Position numbers and translations under genes: made by a program. This document shows, piece after piece, positions 8,065 to 15,062 of a DNA stretch of 64,000 bases. Source of the DNA: Acidithrix ferrooxidans (lineage in GTDB: Bacteria > Actinomycetota > Acidimicrobiia > Acidimicrobiales > Acidimicrobiaceae); NCBI RefSeq assembly GCF_000949295.1, contig NZ_JXYS01000003.1, positions 1 through 64,000 of the forward strand, given 5' to 3'. The notes under the pieces were generated by a model. That model did not search any database, was not told where the DNA came from, and saw only the letters and a program-made list of their open reading frames with translations. Each line of letters opens with the position of its first letter. Position 1 is the first letter of the stretch.

Positions 8065-8441
8065 TCCGGTCCTTCTGGAATGTCGACTGCATGCTCTTGC
8101 AGCACGGCGAGCGGCACGATGTCCAGGACGCGCTCGTGGGTGGATGCGAGTACCACGTAGGCCGCAGCACCATCGTGGTGGGCCCGGAACCAGTTTGCCG
8201 CGGTTACGCACCAGCGGTCCCCGGGAATCAAGCCCGGGAAGCGATACTGCGGAGCTGGAGTGACGAGATCGTTGCCGATATTGCGCTGATGTTCGAGGAA
8301 GTCGGCTGTTACCACGGCACAGATAGTGTGGCTACCCAGATCTTCAGGTCCGGTGGAACAGCATCCATTCCGGTAGAAGCCGGTGAGCGGATCGGTGCCG
8401 CACGGCTCCAGTTCACCACCCAACACGTTGAATTCGCCCAT
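8049..8441 (-). CDS. DUF2237 family protein
   Basis: With the start set at MGEFNVLGG the protein is 130 residues, the usual DUF2237 length. The family signature is clear: FNVLGGELEPC, DPLTGFYRNGCC, TGPEDLGSHTICAVVT, GNDLVTP, FPGLIPGDRWCVTAANW and a final THERVLDIVPLAVLQEHA. The conserved cysteines (PC, GCC, IC, WC) suggest metal or redox chemistry, but the function is not established. The upstream 31 codons have no family match, hence the internal ATG. The gene is visibly GC-richer than the core genes and lies among mobile-element relics, so recent transfer is likely. Confidence 0.85.
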   Translation of the reverse strand: MGEFNVLGGELEPCGTDPLTGFYRNGCCSTGPEDLGSHTICAVVTADFLEHQRNIGNDLVTPAPQYRFPGLIPGDRWCVTAANWFRAHHDGAAAYVVLASTHERVLDIVPLAVLQEHAVDIPEGPDYLTG

Positions 8442-8628
8442 CCATGAAGTATAACACAACAGACTCGGCGCACCTTGGTGCTTCGAAGCTTTTGGTGGCC
8501 GCAAGTGAGTTATCAACCCATCGATAGTGACCATACGCCGACACCCGAGCCCAGAAACCAGACGTGTCCTAACCCGTCAATGACTGTAAACAACGACGAC
8601 GCCCATGGGGCCTTGACCTTCCTGTTGC

Positions 8629-8674
8629 CAGCAACATTAAATTGACCCAGGATCAGCAACATTAAATTGACCCA
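8629..8674. repeat. two direct repeats, IS21-type end
   Basis: CAGCAACATTAAATTGACCC occurs twice with a 24-bp period (about 8630 and 8654). About 55 bp further is an ATG opening an IstA-like N-terminus. Spaced direct repeats before istA are a feature of IS21-family left ends. Confidence 0.6.
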
Positions 8675-8727
8675 CCCTCCAGTAAGACTTGTCTGTGGAA
8701 CATTCAAAACCACGGAGGAGTCATCAA

Positions 8728-8786
8728 ATGCTGAAGGGCAGGACATTAATGAATTTAATTGAATTAAGATCACAAGGACACAGCTA
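8728..8786 (+). pseudogene. N-terminal stub of an IS21 transposase (istA)
   Basis: GGAGG precedes an ATG; the reading MLKGRTLMNLIELRSQGHSY is the start of the helix-turn-helix region of IstA-type transposases. Homology is cut after about 20 residues exactly where the tRNA-Thr-containing direct repeat begins, so a recombination event removed the rest. Confidence 0.5.
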
Positions 8787-8901
8787 TCACAAAATAATTA
8801 TGTATTTTCTTATACTGGTGTCAATCGGAAAGAGTAAAAACGGCTTCTGGACTGGAGCCCGAGAGGAGATTCGAACTCCTGACATGCTCATTACGAGTGA
8901 G
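8787..8901. repeat. direct repeat with tRNA-Thr 3' part (distal copy, attL-like)
   Basis: These 115 bp match 13085-13200 at most positions, including the last 49 nt of tRNA-Thr(CGT) with CCA (8853-8901, minus strand) and about 65 bp of its downstream flank. The match stops abruptly inside the anticodon stem. A displaced tRNA 3' end at one side and an intact tRNA at the other is the classic footprint of an element integrated at a tRNA gene. Confidence 0.7.
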
Positions 8902-9600
8902 GTCTATATCAGATCAGAAGAAACCTTAAATTACAAAAACGCATGTCATAGGCGGTGTCCCAACTACATATGGACAACCAAGAACGCTATTGTTTACAAA
9001 AATTATGTACTGATTTATGTAGTGCTGATTTTTACGGGAATAATAAAGGCCCTCTTCACCCTTGATCGGGAGCTCCCCCGATCTTCCTGGACTCATTGAA
9101 ACCTCCGTCGACCACTTGAGTAGGTCATCGGCACTCCAAAGCAGCGGGCTACTGTAAGTCAGAGGTGGGCTTTCCGTAAATGGGCTTCAATGTTTTCCGT
9201 AATTCTTTCCTGGTACTTGTGTGCTACATCTTAAAGGAAAACTACGCGTTTGTTTGCTACAGACACTAGTGCGTGCATGAGTGCGATATGCATCCGTATT
9301 CGCGCAACAAGGTCGCCACCTGTAATGGAGCCTAAGACCTGACTCTCACCGAGAATCTGCGGAATTATAACCTTATTTCATCCAGTCGTTTCGATGCAAT
9401 ACCCTCCAAGATTGCGGTTTCCAGCTTTGCCAAAGACATTGATATTCTTTCGCTTAGACCCGTGAGGCTTCCTAAAGCCGCTGATCTTGATAACGCGTAC
9501 CCTACTTGCTTCCACCCGCGACCAACGCGAAACACTTACCTGCGAGTGTGCACTCCCAAACCCTATGAATCCCTGGGAGAGTTCGCCAGGCTGCCCGCAA
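8902..9600. other. gene-free stretch inside the putative island
   Basis: No frame with family character is seen. A GATCGGG/CCCGATC palindrome lies at 9064-9083, without a T-run. The rest looks like decayed AT-rich sequence. Confidence 0.4.
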
Positions 9601-9939
9601 TCATGCTGATGCTTTCGTTGACCCCTCGACTTCTAACGATCCCAAATGGATGCTTATATTGAAGTCAATCCCAAGTTTCTCTGAAAGTCGTCTGAGCATA
9701 TCTATACTCGGGTTGTGTTCTCCTTCTTCAAGTCTCGCAATAGCAGGTTGGTGCATCCCGAGCCTTCTACCCAACTCCGTCTGAGAAATGCCATGCTCCA
9801 CGCGGTACTCGATTACTCGAACCGCCACGGCACGCGCCAAGGCAGTACGTTCCCACTCCTCCTGAAACTCGGGATCCTTGAGAAGACCCTCTAAGACCTC
9901 CTTGCCAGTCTTTGTTCCTTTTGGTGTCCTATCCATCAT
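9601..9939 (-). CDS. HigA-type XRE-family antitoxin
   Basis: The 112-residue protein has a helical N-terminus and an XRE helix-turn-helix at about residues 48-95 (HGISQTELGRRLGMHQPAIARLEEGEHNPSIDMLRRLSEKLG). It follows the HigB-like toxin gene with an ATGA overlap, the toxin-first order typical of HigBA systems. The protein should neutralise the toxin and repress the operon. Because the toxin frame is broken, the antitoxin may now be a solitary regulator. The C-terminus (SLEVEGSTKASA) is polar and looks unstructured. Confidence 0.8.
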   Translation of the reverse strand: MMDRTPKGTKTGKEVLEGLLKDPEFQEEWERTALARAVAVRVIEYRVEHGISQTELGRRLGMHQPAIARLEEGEHNPSIDMLRRLSEKLGIDFNISIHLGSLEVEGSTKASA

Positions 9940-10273
9940 TCTCCGTACTCCTTAAACCCGCTAAGACGCTCCTCAGCCAACCTAACACTCCGTCGGAAAC
10001 CTTTCGGACTCACCGAGGCCTCCGGTCCAACCGCTCCGATTGCAAACAGCTCAGGCCCTACGCGTCGGTAAAAAACCCGCCAACGGCTTCTCCCTCCTCT
10101 TGGTCGGAGCTCTCTCAGGCCGTCAGTTTCCGAATTGAACTCTGATGGGGGAAGGGTAGTCCACTACCCATTGTCTCTAATTTCACTTGAGCATCTCCAA
10201 TCGCTCTTTTCTCACTGACCGGCAGCGTTTCGAATTCGGCTACCGCTTCTTTGCACCACAGCGTTTCTGCCAT
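9936..10273 (-). pseudogene. HigB/RelE-type toxin with a single frameshift
   Basis: From ATG at 10271-10273 (GGGAG seven bases upstream) the frame reads MAETLWCKEAVAEFETLPVS to GLPFPHQSSIRKLTA and stops. In the -1 frame it continues as DGLRELRPRGGRSRWRVFYR through to KGFRRSVRLAEERL and stops at TGA overlapping the antitoxin ATG. LPFP, DGLRELR and RVFY are core HigB/RelE-fold blocks. Rejoined, the product would be about 112 residues, normal for the family. One extra base near 10120 explains everything; a sequencing error is the alternative to inactivation. A TATAAT-containing AT-rich stretch lies upstream (about 10320). Confidence 0.7.
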
Positions 10274-10509
10274 ACTCTCCCACTGAGTTTTTGCCTAAGA
10301 TATTGCTAAACATAACAACTTTATTATATTCTAAGTACTCTCATATACTTCCTGACCCGCTCAGCTTCCTACGCAAGTTTGGAATCTCTGCCAATGCTTT
10401 CTCTCTGCCCACAGAAAGACCGCTAAGATCTACTTGATCCGCTCCAGAAAACCTAGGCATTTCTAGGTATCCTTTTATTTTCGCTCTCCAGCCGCTGAGT
10501 CTCCCCCGT

Positions 10510-12313
10510 TCACACCGTGTGCTCGGGACTCTGCGAGTCGGTGGCATCGAAAACATTACCACCTTCCACAACGGGCTTGCGCCTTCGTGGTTTGCTTGGA
10601 GTCCTGCCGTGAGCGGTAGCTCTGTCTTCGATACACGCACCCTGGACACCGTTGCCGGTGATCCCCTGAAGGACGATACGTGCTCCAACTCGGCTTTCCT
10701 TTCGGCTACGGAACCTCTCGTTCTGGATCACCTTCACCTCGGTGTAGGCGGTGAAGACACTGATCTGTCGATCAGTGAGTCTGGATTTGAGGTTCGTGGC
10801 GGCTACGTGGTCTGCATCACCCTGGCGGTTGCAATCCCAATATGGATTGCGCCAGTGAAACGTGTCCCCCTGGCGGTTGTCCGATGAGACATACCCCCAG
10901 GTCGGTTCGGGACACGTTTGGCTGGTGTAGGCCGCGTTTACCGTTTTGGCATCGACACCGCCGATGCTCGTATGCACCACCATGCGACCTTCGTTCTCGG
11001 ATCGCATCCATGTGGAACATATCCGAGACATCTTCTTTGACTTGGCCTTGCCGCGCAAGTACGAGAGGTCTTCAGTAGCGAGGAGGCGCGGGCGCTGTGT
11101 TGGGTCTTGGGGAACCTTACCCCTCGCCCTGGTCCGGTTGCCTTTTCCGTAGATAACCTCTTTTGTCGCCTGACCCGACAGCGTGCGTACGCTGGCCTGG
11201 GCACGTTCACGTCGACGAGCCTGCTTCTTGTGGCCGAGGTTGTTCCTCGCTATCCTGGGGGCCTTCTTCGATTTGGTGTTTACCTTGCGAAGAGACCTGG
11301 TCCTCGCATGTGCTTTGCCTCGGACCTTGCCTGTTGCGTTGTTCTTTTCACTGAACTCTTCAAGGATCTCACCGAGGCTGATCCCGTGCTTGTGTCCTTT
11401 TGAGTCCGTGCACACCTCGGTAACACCCCAGTCGATGGCATCAATTGGTCCGGTCGCCTTCTCCGGGGCCTTGATGCCATAGACAACATGGACCGTTGCG
11501 CACTTCGATCCCTTTTCCGCCACGAGACGGATGTCGCCCGACACGCGTGAGACCCCAACAAGTGAAAGTGCGATCCGTGCATTGGTCTTGGCTCCGATGA
11601 TCTTCACGTACTGCGAAAGATGGGGCTGCCTGCACCTGCGGTCTTCGGGGTTACAGGTATGGTTCTTGGGAATTGCCATCGTGGTGAATGTCGCGTACAG
11701 GGTTTCTGCCAGAGCCATCGACCGCATCGCGTGTGCCCTCGGGTTCTTGTGCTTGGAGAGTGCCTTACGCAGTACCCGATGCAAGTAACGCACAACCTGG
11801 GCGTGTTCCTTTCCTCCTAAGCCGACAAGTACCTTCAAATTGATAGCAGGAACTCTACCTTGTGTGATTTCTCCGATCCATGCGTAACGAGTGAGACAGG
11901 TATAGGCAAAATGTTGCTGCATCTCGTTGTCTCTATAGTGCTTATGGATCTTGGCCTTCACGTTTTCTATGGCCAGGACTGACTCGATGTGGCGCACCCA
12001 GGTGTCCACAGCGTCGAAGGCTGCCTGGTCTACCAAGTGGACGTTGACGTCCTGTGGGTAGACGTCCGCCTTCTTCATAGCGTCTCGGAAGTCCCGCTTG
12101 GAATCGAGGAAACTCCACATCCCCATAGGAGCCAACTCCACCAAGAAACGATCTTTGGCATCTCTGTAACTGCGGAGCGCCTCGTCTATCTGCGCACGCT
12201 TATGTGTGGACAGAGGGAGCGTTCCGAGTCGTACGGTCCTCTTTTTAGCCTGGGGTATGGATTTAGCCTCAATACCATTCAGTTAAGCACCAGCACACAG
12301 ATACACCGCTCAT
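10510..12313 (-). pseudogene. tnpB: IS607 TnpB (RuvC-type RNA-guided nuclease family), decayed
   Basis: TnpB proteins are RuvC nucleases that cut DNA at sites given by an RNA from the element's own end. Blocks seen are the first RuvC aspartate (DAIDWGVTEVCTDSKG), the glutamate block (LLATEDLSYLRG) and the last aspartate (GDADHVAATNL). The zinc ribbon is damaged: CPEPTWG and FHWRNPYWDC carry Trp where family members have Cys. Translation should begin at the ATG overlapping the recombinase stop (MSGVSVCWCLTEWY), but a 1-nt shift near 12283 puts that start out of frame with the long frame. The long frame itself opens at a TTG at 12144. Both lesions point to inactivity. Confidence 0.75.
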
Positions 12314-12935
12314 GGTGAGATCTCCCTGGCTTTCGCTTGGAGTGTTTCCATCACTTTTTGGTTCTTGTTGCTTTTCGACCCGCACAACCTGGCCGAGAAG
12401 ACGGTTACGATCTCGATGACATGTCTGCTAGGTCTTCTCCAAAGGTGGAATCCTCGCTAGCGTTGATGATAACGACTTCAACTCCGAAATGCTCACAAAG
12501 GGACAAGACGAGTTCTGACCCAAAACGAAGCAGTCGATCCTTATGGCTAAGCACAAGCCGACCGACCTCGCCTGAACAGATCCTGGAGATAAGCTGTTTG
12601 AGTCCCCGCTTATGGTAGTTGAGTCCTGATCCCACATCGGAGATGACCTCGTAGATCCACCCGTTTGCCGCGCAGAAGGATTCGAGCAGTGCCACCTGGC
12701 GCACCAGGTCGTCCTTCTGTTGGTTTGTGGATACCCTGGCATAGGCAATCGTCGCTCTCGCTGATGGTCTCTGGCGTGGAGCGAGGTGGTGCATCTTGGC
12801 TAAGTCGTAGCGTCTTCTGCCACCAGCAGTGCGCTCGGCTGGAACTATGCGACCCTCTACTTCCCATCGCCGAAGTGTGTCAGGATGCACGCCAAGCTCT
12901 TTTGCTGCTATGGCGATAGGTACCAGTTGTCCCAT
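12310..12935 (-). pseudogene. tnpA: IS607 serine recombinase (TnpA) with frameshift
   Basis: The N-terminus has a MerR-like helix-turn-helix (IAAKELGVHPDTLRRWEVEG). Next comes a serine-recombinase catalytic domain with YARVSTNQQKDDL, where the S is the nucleophile, and the dimer helix region. The main frame ends early at DLADMSSRS. The -1 or +2 frame then resumes with the missing tail EIVTVFSARLCGSKSNKNQK and stops at a TGA that overlaps the tnpB ATG. A one-base deletion near 12418 explains this. The intact gene would be about 208 residues, normal for IS607 TnpA. Confidence 0.8.
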
Positions 12936-12952
12936 GACCTAAAGTACAATAC

Positions 12953-12979
12953 ATCAGTGCGACACTGATAAGTACTTAT
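12953..12979. promoter_or_regulatory. two abutting palindromes before the recombinase gene
   Basis: ATCAGTG-CGA-CACTGAT (12953-12969) is followed by ATAAGTACTTAT (12968-12979). They lie 18-44 bp upstream of the recombinase start and could be its operator or sub-terminal recombinase-binding sites of IS607. Confidence 0.4.
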
Positions 12980-13084
12980 GTCTGCCGAACTAGATGCGAA
13001 CAGCTTCGTGCCCCGTCACAGGATCGAGGCCGGCGCTTACCCGCAGTTTCCAGACGCCCGGTCGTATCTCTTTCTTGTGGCCTG

Positions 13085-13200
13085 TCACAAAACAATTATG
13101 TATTTTTTATGTACTGGTGTCAAGTAAAAAGAGTAAAAATAGTCTCTGGCCTGGAGCCCGAGAGGAGATTCGAACTCCTGACCTGCTCATTACGAGTGAG
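13085..13200. repeat. direct repeat with tRNA-Thr 3' part (proximal copy, attR-like)
   Basis: Partner of 8787-8901. Here the repeat joins the 5' part of the tRNA gene, so the tRNA is intact. Differences from the distal copy are concentrated in the downstream flank; the tRNA part differs at one base. Confidence 0.7.
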
Positions 13201-13227
13201 CTGCTCTGCCGACTGAGCTACCCGGGC
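13152..13227 (-). tRNA. thrT: tRNA-Thr (anticodon CGT)
   Basis: The minus strand folds as a complete 76-nt cloverleaf. Acceptor GCCCGGG pairs with CTCGGGC through one G-T pair, the D-arm is GCTC/GAGC, and the anticodon stem GCTCA/TGAGC encloses loop CTCGTAA. The T-arm is AGGAG-TTCGAAT-CTCCT, and CCA is encoded. The anticodon CGT reads ACG threonine codons. The 3' end faces the island at lower coordinates. Confidence 0.95.
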
Positions 13228-13264
13228 ATTATCGCCGTATTAATCATAGCGAACTTTTAGCGAT

Positions 13265-14344
13265 TTAGCGTCTCTGGCCAAAAAGGCTAGCTAGTGCAAT
13301 GGTTTCTGAAACCCCGGCATTGAGTTGGCGCAATGTCGTCCTCGAGGCGTCAATAACTTTCTGATAGTTTTCCGCTGCTTGGACGGGGTCTGCGCCTTCA
13401 AAAAATTGGGATCCACGATAATATGCTAGAAATATAGAGATCCCTGCATCGAATTCAACCTTCCGTCTAAATCGCAAAATCCGCTTATGTTCGTTCTCGA
13501 CTTCCCTAAAGATCCCTTTCATTCCTGAACTCTTTTGATTCGTAGCCTTGAAGCTAGAAAGCTCTATCTCCTGTTGTTTTTTTAGATCAGCCGTAACGCT
13601 ATCGATAAGATTGGTTACACGTGACGCATCTAAAATCAGCTCTTTTGCATTTGTGTAGCGTTTACCAGCTGGCTCCCCCCACGCCTCAAGGCGATTCTCC
13701 AACCTTCCATCGAGACCTAAATCCCGAGCTAAATCAAGATTTCCTCTAGCAAAGGATGAAGTAAGCTTCGCCTCTTTAGAACCCAGTCCTTGATCTTCTA
13801 ACCACTGAGTGACCTCCTGGTCTAAAAGGCCCGAGAACTCCACCCGAACACACCTAGAGGCGATTGTGGCCAAGGCCTTGTGGATGGTGCGAGCCACAAT
13901 AATGAAGACAGTAGATGCCGGCGGTTCTTCTATAACTTTCAAGAGCACAGGGGCTACCTCTGCTATGTTGTCAAACTCTTCGATGATGACAACCCTACGA
14001 GAAGATTGGTTTGGCGACAAAACAGCCAATCGGATTATGTCATCGCGGATTGTGTCAACCGAGAGCGAGCTCTTGAACTTCTCAAAATAGTTCAGATCCG
14101 GAGATCGCCGTGCAAGGGTCGCAAGACAGATCCCACAGCTTCCACACCCTCCGCTGGAACACAGAAGTCCCGCCGCAAAGGCCAAAGCCCAAAGCTCTTT
14201 TCCGCTACCAGGCGGACCATAGAAAAGGTAACTATTATTCGGATGAGATAGGTGAGCACCTAAAACAGGTGCTAAATCACGGTGGACAGAGACCGACTTC
14301 AATACCGGCGAAATTACGAGCGAATCGCTTTCAAAATCTGACAT
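13265..14344 (-). CDS. holB: DNA polymerase III subunit delta'
   Basis: A 359-residue clamp-loader subunit. It has Walker A GPPGSGK at residues 43-49, a zinc module of four cysteines at about 62, 67, 70 and 73, and a Walker B-like VVIIEEFDNI. The sensor-1 stretch ends in SRCVRVEF. In the replisome, delta' joins delta and tau/gamma to load the beta clamp. The gene is last in the topA-tmk-holB run on the minus strand, 90 nt after tmk, a frequent actinobacterial grouping. The C-terminal third (after about residue 210) is helical and poorly conserved, as is usual. Confidence 0.9.
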   Translation of the reverse strand: MSDFESDSLVISPVLKSVSVHRDLAPVLGAHLSHPNNSYLFYGPPGSGKELWALAFAAGLLCSSGGCGSCGICLATLARRSPDLNYFEKFKSSLSVDTIRDDIIRLAVLSPNQSSRRVVIIEEFDNIAEVAPVLLKVIEEPPASTVFIIVARTIHKALATIASRCVRVEFSGLLDQEVTQWLEDQGLGSKEAKLTSSFARGNLDLARDLGLDGRLENRLEAWGEPAGKRYTNAKELILDASRVTNLIDSVTADLKKQQEIELSSFKATNQKSSGMKGIFREVENEHKRILRFRRKVEFDAGISIFLAYYRGSQFFEGADPVQAAENYQKVIDASRTTLRQLNAGVSETIALASLFGQRR

Positions 14345-14434
14345 AATCCATCACTATCCACAGTTACTAAGGAAAATTCTAGGCGAAGCTAGTAACTTTC
14401 ACGAAACAACGTCACAGATCTGACAAATAAGCAC

Positions 14435-15052
14435 CTATGGATCCGATCTATGGCCGTCAATAACGTTAAGAATCCGATCTCGAATCTCAAAGACTTCACC
14501 ATCACCGTCTATGCAAACCCAACCAGATCTAAGTGCAAGTTGACCAAAGCCATCCCTGACACGCGACTGAAAGGTCTGTCCCTGACCCTCAAAACGATCC
14601 GAAGAAGAGAGCTCTCGCATTGCTCGATTCGTCGTTTCCATTATATAAAAGACCATTTCTGGATCCAGAGAGTCGGTGGCAAAGGAGTCCAAAAGCATCA
14701 ACTTGTCAAGGTCAATCCCATAGCCAAATCCCTGATAAGCCAAGAACGACCCTGAAAAACGGTCGCACACGACCCAAGCCCCACGTTCCAGTGCCGGCAA
14801 GATCACCGATTCACAATGTTGGGCACGAGCACTCGCCATCGCCAAGGCTAGCGCTCTAGCTCCTATCTTATATTTTCCAAAGATAAGATCCCGAAGTGCC
14901 TCGCCTAGGGGTGTTCCACCTGGTTCACGCGTTTCAACCACCTCGACCCCTCGTTGGCGCAACGCTTCAGAGACAAGTTGGGTTTGGGTGGATTTACCGA
15001 CACCGTCTAGTCCTTCTAAAACAAAAAAACGTCCCTTGAGCTCCTTGGCCAC
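14435..15052 (-). CDS. tmk: thymidylate kinase
   Basis: This cytoplasmic enzyme phosphorylates dTMP to dTDP with ATP. The 205-residue length is typical. The P-loop is GLDGVGKST (14-22), followed by TREPGGTPLGEALR, which contacts the nucleotide, and CDRFSGSFLAYQG, the DR(Y/F) motif with the SxxAYQG block. A LID-region arginine lies in SSSDRFEGQ. The gene begins ten bases after the topA stop, so the two are almost certainly co-transcribed; holB follows. Confidence 0.93.
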   Translation of the reverse strand: MAKELKGRFFVLEGLDGVGKSTQTQLVSEALRQRGVEVVETREPGGTPLGEALRDLIFGKYKIGARALALAMASARAQHCESVILPALERGAWVVCDRFSGSFLAYQGFGYGIDLDKLMLLDSFATDSLDPEMVFYIMETTNRAMRELSSSDRFEGQGQTFQSRVRDGFGQLALRSGWVCIDGDGEVFEIRDRILNVIDGHRSDP

Positions 15053-15062
15053 GACCTTATCC

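Noticed and set aside
10341-10470. Small coding frame (MPRFSGADQVDLSG...) downstream of tnpB
   Set aside because: No ribosome binding site and it overlaps the likely RNA/end region of IS607; left unannotated.
8902-13084. Prophage or ICE with its own integrase
   Set aside because: No tyrosine integrase, phage or conjugation gene is visible; only the att-like repeats support an island.
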